Assembly: GCA_009780325.1 (NCBI GenBank)
Contig: WRAF01000002.1
Span: 1 to 64,000, forward strand
Source of the DNA: Bacillota bacterium
GTDB taxonomy: Bacteria; Bacillota; Clostridia; Christensenellales; Pumilibacteraceae
Direction: 5' to 3'
Length of the DNA: 64,000 nt
Below are positions 26,288 through 34,977 of this stretch, piece by piece. Below the pieces are notes generated by a model. That model was not told the DNA's origin, searched no databases, and was given only the letters and a program-made list of their open reading frames with translations. Numbering within the stretch: the stretch's first letter is position 1; each line of letters begins with the position of its first letter. Both the position numbers and the translations under genes were made by a program.

Positions 26288-26554
26288 ATGGATAGAAAAA
26301 AATTAATAGATGTTTTATGGAGAAAAGCAACAGGATATGAGGTGAGTGAAACGATAGACGAGATGATAATGGAAAATGGCAGGTTGGTTCCTATAAAACA
26401 GCGTATAAGCACAAAAGAGGTTGCTCCGGATTTAGCTGCTATTAAAATGCTGATAGAGCAAGCAGATGATGAATATGAGTATATGAGTGAAGAAGAATTA
26501 TTGTGTGAGAAGGAAAGATTGATTAGGATGCTAAATGAGATACAAAATGGGTGA
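26288..26554 (+). CDS. Small phage-cassette protein, possible small-terminase-like role
   Basis: 88 residues, strongly charged. The N-terminal half (DVLWRKATGYEVSETIDEM) and the segment KEVAPDLAAIKMLIEQ recall short conserved proteins that sit beside terminase genes in Gram-positive phages, where they are usually unnamed. A helical C-terminus (MSEEELLCEKERLIRMLNEI) would allow oligomerisation. AGGAG lies close before the ATG. A copy of AAACTAGTG is in the gap before it (26239). Confidence 0.6.
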   Translation: MDRKKLIDVLWRKATGYEVSETIDEMIMENGRLVPIKQRISTKEVAPDLAAIKMLIEQADDEYEYMSEEELLCEKERLIRMLNEIQNG

Positions 26555-26720
26555 TTTAAGTTTGATAGATTTTTAATGGGAATAAGTCCTTACGGGATGA
26601 CAAAAAACTGTTAATTAAATGCAAAAACTACTCTGAATAACATAATTTATATCATCTTATAAGGAGTGTAGTATTAAAAAACATTTAGGATACTTTGAAT
26701 AAAATAAGGAGAGGGAAATT

Positions 26721-26927
26721 ATGAGAATTGAAAAAGAAGAGAAGGGCAGATGTGAGATGGGGCAGTGTGGAAAAAGAGTAAGCAATATTATAAGAATGGA
26801 TAGGGCTGGTGTCAAAAGCAGGATTTATATTTGTGATGAATGTATCAAAAAATTGTATAAGGTATTAAGTGAGTATTTGATTCCGAAAAGTATTGAAACG
26901 ATAAAAAAAGAGAAGATTTTGCGATAA
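26721..26927 (+). CDS. Small zinc-finger protein (ClpX-type C4 finger)
   Basis: 68 residues with CEMGQC and, 28 residues on, YICDECIKKLYK. The spacing and the ICDECI end resemble the zinc-binding domain at the N-terminus of ClpX, here free-standing. In ClpX this domain binds adaptors and dimerises. In the cassette it might be an early or regulatory protein, or a mimic that interferes with host proteolysis; both ideas are inference. AAGGAGAG precedes the ATG. The gap before it (26555-26720) holds a diverged REP-like unit. Confidence 0.6.
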   Translation: MRIEKEEKGRCEMGQCGKRVSNIIRMDRAGVKSRIYICDECIKKLYKVLSEYLIPKSIETIKKEKILR

Positions 26928-26961
26928 AAAAGAGTGGATTATTTATATACAAAGAGAATTG

Positions 26962-26997
26962 AAAACTCTAGCTAAACATATGTTTGGTTAGAGTTTT
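26962..26997. repeat. Near-perfect palindrome in a phage gene gap
   Basis: AAAACTCTA at 26962 through AAACATATGTTT at the centre to TAGAGTTTT at 26989. Only a couple of mismatches interrupt the 36-bp palindrome. It lies just upstream of the portal gene and ends in TTTT, so it could terminate or protect the upstream transcript. Confidence 0.6.
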
Positions 26998-27017
26998 AAT
27001 AATTAATGGGGGATATA

Positions 27018-29027
27018 ATGAAAAGAAAAAAGGACAAAAATTTTGCGGATGATTTGATTATAGAGATTAAGCAAAGTTTTCATGATAGGCGAGAAGAGAG
27101 GAGACGCTTTGAGTCGCAGTGGAGGCTTAACACAAACTTTTTTTTGGGTAATCAATATAGCGCTGTCAATGTGATGGGTGAAATTGATACTATGGGACGT
27201 GATTATTTTTGGCAAGAGCGTGAGGTGTATAATCACATTGCATCTATAGTTGAAACTAGACTAGCAAGACTTTCTAGGGTAAAACCTAAAATGAGCGTGC
27301 GTCCAAAATCTGGTAATGATGGTGATATCAAAAATGCTAATGTAGCTACTAAAATACTTAATAATGCTAGAGAAAAATTGGGATTAGCTACTATCTTAGC
27401 CAAGGGGGCACAGTGGTCAGAAATTACTGGTTCAGTTTTTTATAAATTGAGTTGGGATCAAAATGGCGGAAGAGTAATGGGGCAAAAGGATAATAAGCCC
27501 ATATATGAGGGGGAGGTGCGCATTGATGTTTGTCCGCCTTATGAGATTTTTCCATCAAATATAGCTAGTCAAGATATTGCTGAATGCGATAGCATTATTC
27601 ATGCAAAATGTATGACGATTAGTGAGATAGAAAAAACCTGGGGTATAATAGTTGCTGCTGAAGAAGTGGATACATTTACGCATGATGGAGTTAGCATAAT
27701 TGGTGGGCTTGGAGTAAATAGCGCAATGCGCACGCAAAATAGAGGGCGTGCATTAGATAGTGCTATTGTTTTAGAAAGATATACAAAACCTTCTAGTGAA
27801 TATCCTAATGGAGAGCTAGCAATAGTTGCCGGAAATAAACTTTTATATCATGGCGACTTGCCTTTTAGATTGGGTGATGACGGAGGCTTTGCTTTGCCTT
27901 TTGTCAAACAAGATGCTCAAATCAATCCTGGCTGCTTTTATGGAATAAGCATGATAGAAAGGGCTATTCCTGTGCAGCGTGCATATAATGCGGTGAAAAA
28001 TCGCAAACATGAATTTATGAACCGTATTGCTATGGGTGTATTGGCGGTAGAGGATGGTTCGGTAGACACAGAGAATTTGGAGGCCGAGGGATTAAGTCCT
28101 GGCAAAATTCTAGTTTATCGTCAAGGTGCTGTCCCGCCAACATTTATGAATCCTGGTACGATTCCTTCTGAATTTAATCGTGAAGAGGATAAGCTGTTAT
28201 CTGAATTCATAATGATTAGCGGTGTTTCTGAAGTCATGAGATCTTCTGTTGCTCCTGGGTCAAATATGTCTGGTATGGCTATACAGCTGCTATTAGATAT
28301 GGATGATACAAGGCTTACGACTACGGCAAATCGAATAAGAGATGCAGTCAAGCAAATTGCTAGATTTATATTGCGTCTTTATCGGCAATTTGCTGTGACC
28401 CCTAGACTTAGTCGGGTTGTAGGAGAGGATGGAGATGTAGAATTATTACACTGGAAAGGAAGTGCTTTGTCAGCAGATGATGTAATCTTAGATACTGAAA
28501 ATGAGATGAGTGACTCGTTGGCATCTAGAAAAACCATGATATTTGATTTATTGAATAGTGGACTATTGCATGATGAAAACGGCAAGTTGTCGGATCAGAT
28601 GAGATTTAGGATTCTTGATATGCTAGGGTATGGTGCATGGGAGCATGTGAGAGATACTCATAGGCTTCATGTTGCTAGAGCGCAAAGAGAGAATTTTGGT
28701 ATAGGCGGTTTAAAAAAGGGATTGAGTAGTGATATTGTTGTTGAAGATATTGATGATCATGGGATACATATTGCCGAGCATACAAAGTTTATGCTCACAA
28801 GTGATTTTGAGAATATGAGGGTTGATAATCCTTTGGCAGCAGAAAAGTTGTCGCAGCATTTGGGTGCGCATCGGCTTAGGCTGAAATTAGGGAGCATTGA
28901 TTTGAGTGGAGTGGCAATGGATATGACGGATGCTTTAAATCAAAAGATTTTTGGTAGTGAGGAGTTTGACGATGAAACAATTATTAAAGAAGGCAATCAA
29001 GTTTTAATTGATGAGGAGAGGGGGTAA
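27018..29027 (+). CDS. Phage portal protein (P22-like)
   Basis: About 669 residues. The dodecameric portal forms the DNA entry ring of the capsid and docks terminase and connector. The N-terminal region (EREVYNHIASIVETRLARLS, then KPKMSVRP) and the central region (NPGCFYGISMIERAIPVQRAYNAVKNR and SEVMRSSVAPGSNMSGMAI) are typical of large portals of podovirus-type phages. The start at 27018 is preferred over 27006 because GGGGG lies 6 nt upstream. The gene is followed after 7 nt by the scaffold-like gene. Large size and neighbours argue for a short-tailed phage rather than a siphovirus. Confidence 0.85.
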   Translation: MKRKKDKNFADDLIIEIKQSFHDRREERRRFESQWRLNTNFFLGNQYSAVNVMGEIDTMGRDYFWQEREVYNHIASIVETRLARLSRVKPKMSVRPKSGNDGDIKNANVATKILNNAREKLGLATILAKGAQWSEITGSVFYKLSWDQNGGRVMGQKDNKPIYEGEVRIDVCPPYEIFPSNIASQDIAECDSIIHAKCMTISEIEKTWGIIVAAEEVDTFTHDGVSIIGGLGVNSAMRTQNRGRALDSAIVLERYTKPSSEYPNGELAIVAGNKLLYHGDLPFRLGDDGGFALPFVKQDAQINPGCFYGISMIERAIPVQRAYNAVKNRKHEFMNRIAMGVLAVEDGSVDTENLEAEGLSPGKILVYRQGAVPPTFMNPGTIPSEFNREEDKLLSEFIMISGVSEVMRSSVAPGSNMSGMAIQLLLDMDDTRLTTTANRIRDAVKQIARFILRLYRQFAVTPRLSRVVGEDGDVELLHWKGSALSADDVILDTENEMSDSLASRKTMIFDLLNSGLLHDENGKLSDQMRFRILDMLGYGAWEHVRDTHRLHVARAQRENFGIGGLKKGLSSDIVVEDIDDHGIHIAEHTKFMLTSDFENMRVDNPLAAEKLSQHLGAHRLRLKLGSIDLSGVAMDMTDALNQKIFGSEEFDDETIIKEGNQVLIDEERG

Positions 29028-29034
29028 GTGAATA

Positions 29035-29433
29035 ATGAATGAATTATCAAGACGAATTGGAAAATTTTCTTCTCCTGAGGCATTGTTAAAAGCGTATGAG
29101 TGTTTAGAGAGTGAGTTTACTAAGAGGTGTCAAAAATTAAAAGATGCAGAAAAAGAGAATACAGATTTAAAAGCCTTAGCTGCGGATAAAGGCAGAAGAA
29201 TAGCGGATGCAAAAGAAATTTTGTCGGATGAGAATTTTTTGGTGGAGAATGTATTAAATAATGATGTGATAGTAAATAGGTTTATTGTTAATTATTTAGA
29301 AGGGCTAGAGAGCGGTGTTGTGCCTAGTGTGATGACAGCAAGAGGCGGAAGTGCTGTGCTTACTCCGCCTAAAGTGCCAAAAAATTTGGAGGAAGCTAAA
29401 AGGCTTGCGGATGTTATTTTAAATGGTGGTTAG
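29035..29433 (+). CDS. Scaffold-like phage protein
   Basis: 132 residues between portal and capsid genes, the standard scaffold position. The N-terminus (FSSPEALLKAYECLESEFTK) and a coiled-coil-like stretch (residues about 30-65) are followed by a Pro-rich, flexible part and a short helix (NLEEAKRLADVIL). Scaffold proteins guide procapsid assembly and are usually helical like this. AGAGGGGGTAAGTG provides the ribosome binding site. Assignment rests on position and helical composition rather than on a motif. Confidence 0.65.
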   Translation: MNELSRRIGKFSSPEALLKAYECLESEFTKRCQKLKDAEKENTDLKALAADKGRRIADAKEILSDENFLVENVLNNDVIVNRFIVNYLEGLESGVVPSVMTARGGSAVLTPPKVPKNLEEAKRLADVILNGG

Positions 29434-29555
29434 GGCATGTTGATACCTAAAGTAGAATAAAACAAACAAAATTATAAGACAAGGAGAATAATGATTTGAA
29501 TTTAGGAACTTGATAATTTTCAAATTCCTAAAATTCAAATTCTAAAAAAGAAACA

Positions 29556-30713
29556 ATGGTTACATTAAAAAGTGCGGAGGCGGCGCTAAAAACCGTCTAT
29601 TTAGGAACAGTTACTGAATTATTAAATACGAGAGTTAATCCTCTCTTAACAAAGATTCAACAAACATCTAGTGATGTTTGGGGTAAAGAAATAAGAAAAG
29701 CGGCTAAGGCTGGTATCAATGGTGGTATTGGTGCGGGTGATGAGGCAGGTTATTTGCCTAATGCTGCACCTACAAATTTTATTCAGTTTGTGACTACATT
29801 AAAAAACCTATATGGTCAAATTGAGATTTCAGATAAGGCTATTAGGGCAAGTGCAGATGGCAGAGGTGCTTTTACTGATTTACTTAATAATGAATTAGAG
29901 GACTTATTAATTGCGTCAAAATTTAACTTAGGACGTATGTTATATGGTGATGGGACTGGTGTTTTGGCTAGTTTTACTAATGGTGCTAATAGGACAGTTG
30001 ATTGCGTTAGAAATCTTATGGAAGGCATGGTGGTAGATATTTATAATGCTGCTGGTGTTATGATAAGAGAAGGGATAAGAATAGCCGGAGTTAATCGTGA
30101 CACTAGAGTGATTAGGTTTGAAAATGAGGGTGCGCTTACGATTCCTAATAATTCTAAGATGGTTATTCAAGGGTCTACTAATAAGGAGATTACGGGAATT
30201 GGTGCGATTTTCTCTAATTCTATGCAGCTTTATGGTGTGAATAGGGCGGACCATGAGTTTATGCGCCCGCATATTAATAATACTGCAACTAGGATTAGTG
30301 ATAGATTTTTACAAGAGACTATTGATAGATTAGAACTTAATTCTAATTCTATTATTAATTTCTTGGCATGCTCTGCTGATGTAAAATATGCTTATCAAGA
30401 ATATTTATCTAGCTTTAAAAGAAATATTGATATCATGGAACTTGCGGGCGGCTTTAAGACATTGTCATTTAATGGTATTCCGCTTGTATATGATAGATTT
30501 GTTGAGAATGGTACTCTTTATATGCTTGATACTACTGCGTTTAGAATGCATCAATTATGTGATTGGAGATATTTAGAGACAGAGAATGGCAACATTTTGC
30601 GTCAAGCAGAAGGAAAGCCTATTTATAGTGCAACATTAGTTAAATATTGTGATTTAATTTGCGATAAACCTAATGGGCAAGGAAAAGTAAAGATTAATAC
30701 AACTCCGCTATAG
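29556..30713 (+). CDS. Phage major capsid protein
   Basis: 385 residues forming the capsid shell, HK97-fold by family resemblance: LGTVTELLNTRVNPLLTKIQ, GKEIRKAAKAGINGGIGAGD, TTLKNLYGQIEISDKAIRAS and GFKTLSFNGIPLVYDRF are conserved capsid segments of clostridial phages. There is no obvious N-terminal delta domain; assembly uses a separate scaffold. The start is odd: no Shine-Dalgarno is near the ATG at 29556, while an excellent AAGGAG lies 70 nt upstream before a two-codon ORF. Between them is a hairpin formed by GAATTTAGGAA and TTCCTAAAATTC. Confidence 0.85.
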   Translation: MVTLKSAEAALKTVYLGTVTELLNTRVNPLLTKIQQTSSDVWGKEIRKAAKAGINGGIGAGDEAGYLPNAAPTNFIQFVTTLKNLYGQIEISDKAIRASADGRGAFTDLLNNELEDLLIASKFNLGRMLYGDGTGVLASFTNGANRTVDCVRNLMEGMVVDIYNAAGVMIREGIRIAGVNRDTRVIRFENEGALTIPNNSKMVIQGSTNKEITGIGAIFSNSMQLYGVNRADHEFMRPHINNTATRISDRFLQETIDRLELNSNSIINFLACSADVKYAYQEYLSSFKRNIDIMELAGGFKTLSFNGIPLVYDRFVENGTLYMLDTTAFRMHQLCDWRYLETENGNILRQAEGKPIYSATLVKYCDLICDKPNGQGKVKINTTPL

Positions 30714-30743
30714 GATATTTTCAACAGGTTTTTAGTCATTGCT

Positions 30744-30796
30744 AATAGAAATTTTTATAGGAGTAAATTTTGGTTGCTCCTATGAAAATTTCTATT
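30744..30796 (+). repeat. 20-bp-stem hairpin after the capsid gene
   Basis: AATAGAAATTTTTATAGGAG at 30744-30763 pairs with the inverted copy at 30777-30796 (one mismatch), with a 13-nt loop. It could protect or partly terminate the abundant capsid transcript. Confidence 0.6.
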
Positions 30797-30837
30797 GTGC
30801 GATAATCATTATCTTAAAAATTATAAGGAGATTTTTT

Positions 30838-31176
30838 ATGATAGGTAAATACAATATAGTCAAAAATGATTTATTTGGTATTTGTAAAAGAATTAAACAA
30901 ATTGATAAAGGCTATTTTATTGTCTATTCATATAAATTGAGGCGTTTTGAGATTCATAACAGTTATCAAAAAAGAGGAGGTTCTTTTTGTTTAGTTGTAC
31001 CTTATGATTGCTTAGATGCTAGAGTGTTAGATTTAGTTTTAAAGACAAAAAGTGAAAACGCTAAAGAGTTGTTCTTGCAAATTGAAAGAGATAATGCTAG
31101 GCTACTGAAAGAAAGCAGAGAGATGGCAGTAAAAAATGCGGAAAATCAGATGGAGAATCTATTGTCTAAAATGTGA
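30838..31176 (+). CDS. Hypothetical phage protein after the capsid
   Basis: 112 residues. The N-terminal half (RIKQIDKGYFIVYSYKLRRF, EIHNS, SFCLVVPYDCLDARVLDLVL) is of a type I associate with small conserved proteins next to capsid genes in clostridial phages, function unknown. The C-terminal third is a coiled coil (LFLQIERDNARLLKESREMA). The start at 30838 is set by AAGGAG; the frame is open further upstream into the hairpin region. Confidence 0.65.
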   Translation: MIGKYNIVKNDLFGICKRIKQIDKGYFIVYSYKLRRFEIHNSYQKRGGSFCLVVPYDCLDARVLDLVLKTKSENAKELFLQIERDNARLLKESREMAVKNAENQMENLLSKM

Positions 31177-31240
31177 TGATAAAATATTAAGAGTTTTTTG
31201 CTTAACTTAATTTAATCAAAAAAAGCAAGAAGGAGAGAAT

Positions 31241-31792
31241 TTGGCAAACATGACGATAAGAAGCTGTGCTATAAGGGCAGCAAAATATTTAGGGTTAAAG
31301 GAATTAGCTAATAATATTGAAGATAATATCATGGGGGATGAAGATAGAGATGCTTTTATTGCGATGACTAGGGATGTCGTACATGAGATTGTTACTGATT
31401 TTTTTCCTTTAAGGGTGATAAGAATGGTTGATATAAGTAACGGAAGTTTTAATTTAAGGGTGCTTAATGATAGGGTAGCACATGTGTTTTCTATCAAAAA
31501 AGACGGAGTCAATTTTAGATTTAGGACTCGCTTTGACAGGGTAGAAACTAATGCAGAAGGCTTGTGCGAGGTTGAGTATTCTTATTTGCCGATACTTACA
31601 TCTATGAACACTGTTATTCCGATTTTTGCTAAAATTAATGAACGCATAATAGGGTATGGAATTGCTGCGGAATATTGTTTGATAAACGGGTTATCTGATG
31701 CGTTGATTTGGGATAAAAGATATAAAGATGCTTTAAGAAGAACTTTGGCAACAAAAGGAGAAAAGCAATTAAGAAAAAGGGCATGGTGGTAA
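31241..31792 (+). CDS. Phage head-tail connector (adaptor) protein
   Basis: 183 residues, placed where head completion proteins sit. The N-terminal helices (CAIRAAKYLGLKELANNIED), the beta-rich middle and the C-terminal helix (NGLSDALIWDKRYKDALRRT) ending in basic and Trp residues are typical of gp4/gp6-like adaptors that attach to the portal. The start is TTG at 31241 with AAGGAGAG 4-5 nt upstream; the ATG at 31250 is too far from that site. The stop is separated from the next start by a single base. Confidence 0.7.
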   Translation: MANMTIRSCAIRAAKYLGLKELANNIEDNIMGDEDRDAFIAMTRDVVHEIVTDFFPLRVIRMVDISNGSFNLRVLNDRVAHVFSIKKDGVNFRFRTRFDRVETNAEGLCEVEYSYLPILTSMNTVIPIFAKINERIIGYGIAAEYCLINGLSDALIWDKRYKDALRRTLATKGEKQLRKRAWW

Positions 31793-31793
31793 A

Positions 31794-33173
31794 ATGGTGA
31801 TAGATGATTATATTAAAGTGCCTATTAGAAAAAAAAGGCGGATTAGGATAAATAACTTTTTTTCTGGTATGGATTATTCTGCTGATGAAGGGGTGTTATC
31901 TAAACATATAGCTAGTGAAAACTATAATTTTGATTTTTCTAGCGGGGCACTTACTGATGGTTATGGAATAGTTGATGCTAGTATTAATAGTGATGATCAG
32001 ATAAAGAATATCTTTAGATTTAAAAAAGGTGATGAAGATATTTTATTAATGCAAACTAGTGTTGGGTGTATTAAATATTTAAAAGACGGCATGATAAATA
32101 AACTTGAAGGGATTAATTTAAAGGGAAATATAAAGGGAATTAATTATCGGCTTTTAGACGAAGATGTAATCTTGCTGTGTTCTGATTCTGAAAATATGGT
32201 GGTGTGGAATGGGATAAATTCTGCTTATTCTGTGCCGTCATCACCTAAAATAGGGTCGCTGGCATTGCATTTTGAAAGACTGTTTGTTGCTGATACTGAT
32301 GGTGAGACTGTTAGATTTTCATCTGACCTAGATCCTACTAATTGGACTAGTTCACTTAATGAGGGCGGTTATATAAAACTGGTGGATGATAGAGGCAGGA
32401 TAGGCAAGCTAATTAGTTTTTTAAATCATATATATATCTTTAGAGAATATGGAATTTCTAGGCTTACGGCATTTGGCGACCAAAGAGATTTTTCTGTAAC
32501 CAATTTGTTTGTGTCAAGCGGGCGTATTTATGCGGATACTGTGGCACTTATTGGAGATAGGGTAATTTTTTTAGCTAGTGATGGCTTGTACAGTTTTGAC
32601 GGGTTAAGTGCAAGACGAATTTTAAGAAACCTAGATGGGTTGATTGTGCCTGATAAAAATGCTAAGGCGCACGGGGCGCTTGGCAGTTATTATTTGAGTT
32701 GTTGTTTAAATGGCAATAAGGGTATTGGCTGTGAAAATGGAAAGCATATTAATAACGGACTTTTAAGTATAAAACATGGAAAAAATAAATATTTGGTGAC
32801 TAGGGGTGTTGATATAAAAGAATTTAGCACATATAAGGGAGATTTGTTGGCAGTATCAAATGGAATTATTGGTAAAATTGAAAAAGTTAATAGAAATTTT
32901 GATCAAATTATTGAAAAATTGTGGCTGTCGCCTAAAACAGATTTGGGGACGGATAGTGAAAAAGTTTTAGAGGAAATTCATATTGAAAGCAATGTGAATG
33001 CTGATATGAGTATAGAGAGTGAAACTGATAAAAAGAGTTTTAAAATAAAGGCAAAGAATGGAATAAATAGGATCAGGGTACATTTAAGAGGCAGATTAAT
33101 TGGGTTTAAGATAAGTGTCAAATGTGAAAATGCAAGGATAAATCGCCCTGTTTTGGTTGTGTCTGAATTATGA
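31794..33173 (+). CDS. Phage tail/DNA-stabilisation protein (P22 gp10-like propeller)
   Basis: 459 residues with a beta-propeller look. The run LHFERLFVADTDGETVRFSS followed by DLDPTNWTSS, then ISFLNHIYIFREYGISRL and DRVIFLASDGLYSFDG, resembles the gp10-type tail hub that plugs the portal in P22-like podoviruses. It directly follows the connector gene, as expected. An AAACTAGTG motif falls inside it (32053) in a Gln-Thr-Ser context. After the stop comes a 68-bp hairpin. Confidence 0.7.
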   Translation: MVIDDYIKVPIRKKRRIRINNFFSGMDYSADEGVLSKHIASENYNFDFSSGALTDGYGIVDASINSDDQIKNIFRFKKGDEDILLMQTSVGCIKYLKDGMINKLEGINLKGNIKGINYRLLDEDVILLCSDSENMVVWNGINSAYSVPSSPKIGSLALHFERLFVADTDGETVRFSSDLDPTNWTSSLNEGGYIKLVDDRGRIGKLISFLNHIYIFREYGISRLTAFGDQRDFSVTNLFVSSGRIYADTVALIGDRVIFLASDGLYSFDGLSARRILRNLDGLIVPDKNAKAHGALGSYYLSCCLNGNKGIGCENGKHINNGLLSIKHGKNKYLVTRGVDIKEFSTYKGDLLAVSNGIIGKIEKVNRNFDQIIEKLWLSPKTDLGTDSEKVLEEIHIESNVNADMSIESETDKKSFKIKAKNGINRIRVHLRGRLIGFKISVKCENARINRPVLVVSEL

Positions 33174-33241
33174 AAAACCTGTACATAACATATGTCTGTA
33201 CATATTTAAACATGTGCATACATATGTTATGCGCAGGTTTT
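33174..33241. repeat. Long hairpin around ACATATGT in a phage gene gap
   Basis: AAAACCTG at 33174 and CAGGTTTT at 33234 are the outer arms. Inside them CATAACATATGT pairs with ACATATGTTATG, and a further ACAT/ATGT stem follows. It begins at the stop of the upstream gene. Confidence 0.65.
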
Positions 33242-33258
33242 AAACAAGGAGAGAAGAT

Positions 33259-34953
33259 ATGAATTATTCTAAGTTAGCATTGTTAAAAACTGAAGAGTTA
33301 GAGACTAGATTAAATGAGGGAGCAGGTCAGGCAAGTGTTTCTAAAGCAAGTATATTAGATATTAGATTAAATGAAAATATGATTAAAAATTTGACTAGTA
33401 TTAAAGGTAAAGATTTAGCAGGAATTTTCATAAGCATTAAGTTTGATAAAATTTATGATGGTGCAACTATTTTTTTAATGCTTGACGGCAAAGTGGCTGC
33501 TAGTGAGATAATTGATAGTCAAACTGTTTCATTAAAGGCTGCTGTAGATTTAGATGCAGAAATTAAAATAGGATTAAAAAGCGATAAGAGTATAAAGATT
33601 TTAAGAGTAGATATATTGACAACAGGCAGGGCTAATTTTAGTATAAAATCTCCTATGTTTAAAGCGTGTGATATTGAAAATAGTTTTGGATTGGTAAAAA
33701 TAAATAATGGTGAGATTAGAGTTTTTATTAGCGATGATAGAGTTAAGCGCTTAAATATGAATAACTCGCTGTTATTGGGTTTTGGTGATAATGCTGATAT
33801 TTGTGGTCTTATAATAGACGGACAGCCTGCTTATGCTGTGGTTTTTAAAGATAGGCATAGCAATGCATTTTTAGCTATTATTAGACTTGATGGTGATAGC
33901 TATAAGATTATAAATAGCGCCTTTTTAAAAGAGAATGTGGCAAGTGTTGCGCTGTCATATATACAGCAGACAGGTATAGTATTTGGGTTTATAAAAGATG
34001 ATATTGCATATGCAGGTATGATAGGTGATAGCTTAAATTTAGTAAATGTGCAAAAAATTGATAAAGGTGACAGAATAAATTTTGTTAAAAAATCTAATCC
34101 TGTTGTGGCGCATTTTATGCAAGGCAATCGCAATTTAATTAGAGTTTGTGAAAATGAAATTAATGCTGGTTTTGAGTTGGACATTGATATTAGTGCAGCA
34201 TTAGCTGATAATGCTCATAAGATTCCTCCTCCAATTAGCAAGGGTTTAGAGAATGACAGTTGGAATATAATAGCAGCAATTTCTAGTGCGATATCAAGTG
34301 GCTTGTATTATGATCCGTCTAATTCTTTTAAAAACCCATACACACTAGGAGACCAAAAAACAATAACATTAACCAATGGAGAGCAAATTACTTTAGAGAT
34401 TTTAGGATTTAATCATGATGATAAATCTGACGGGAGCGGCAAAGCGGGAATTACTTTTGGTATGCGCAACTTGATGTCGATTACTAGAAGAATGAATCCA
34501 CCACATAACGGAAATATAGGTGCTGGCAATCTTGGTGGGTGGGAGCATAGTGAAATGCGCAATATACGCATGCAAGAGATATTTGACTTGTTGCCACAAG
34601 ACTTGCAAGAATCAGTATTGACTGTCAATAAATTATCAGGCATTGGAGGATTAGAGACAACACAAGCACAAATGGCAACAACACAGGACAGATTATTTTT
34701 GCTGTCTACAAAAGAAGTTTCTCAGGCTGCTGCATCGTCGGAGGGTGCTACTTATGAATTATATGCTAGACCTGATTTAAGGCAATACATAAAGCAGCTT
34801 AACAATGGACAAGGAGTGCCAAATCAGTGGTGGACAAGGTCAACAAATCTTAACAACAGAAATTCATTTTTGTCATTGAATGCAAACGGGTTTATTGTAG
34901 TTGACTGGTTTGCTACAAATAGCTTTGGTGTATGCTTTGGTTTTTGTGTTTAA
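33259..34953 (+). CDS. Phage tail protein with C-terminal DUF6273-like (C-type-lectin-like) domain
   Basis: 564 residues. The N-terminal 320 residues are beta-rich and unrecognised. Residues about 330-564 resemble DUF6273, a domain common at tips of Firmicutes phage and surface proteins: GGWEHSEMRN, DLLPQDLQESVLTVNKLSG, RLFLLSTKEV, NQWWTRSTN and the end FGVCFGFCV. The WW-R-S and F-V/GF-V ends suit a C-type-lectin-like fold, as used for receptor binding. The C-terminal domain's sense strand is richer in A and C (many ACA and CAA codons) than the N-terminal part, suggesting a separate origin. It probably recognises the host surface. Confidence 0.7.
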   Translation: MNYSKLALLKTEELETRLNEGAGQASVSKASILDIRLNENMIKNLTSIKGKDLAGIFISIKFDKIYDGATIFLMLDGKVAASEIIDSQTVSLKAAVDLDAEIKIGLKSDKSIKILRVDILTTGRANFSIKSPMFKACDIENSFGLVKINNGEIRVFISDDRVKRLNMNNSLLLGFGDNADICGLIIDGQPAYAVVFKDRHSNAFLAIIRLDGDSYKIINSAFLKENVASVALSYIQQTGIVFGFIKDDIAYAGMIGDSLNLVNVQKIDKGDRINFVKKSNPVVAHFMQGNRNLIRVCENEINAGFELDIDISAALADNAHKIPPPISKGLENDSWNIIAAISSAISSGLYYDPSNSFKNPYTLGDQKTITLTNGEQITLEILGFNHDDKSDGSGKAGITFGMRNLMSITRRMNPPHNGNIGAGNLGGWEHSEMRNIRMQEIFDLLPQDLQESVLTVNKLSGIGGLETTQAQMATTQDRLFLLSTKEVSQAAASSEGATYELYARPDLRQYIKQLNNGQGVPNQWWTRSTNLNNRNSFLSLNANGFIVVDWFATNSFGVCFGFCV

Positions 34954-34977
34954 ATTAGGGAGGGGGTATGATAATCA

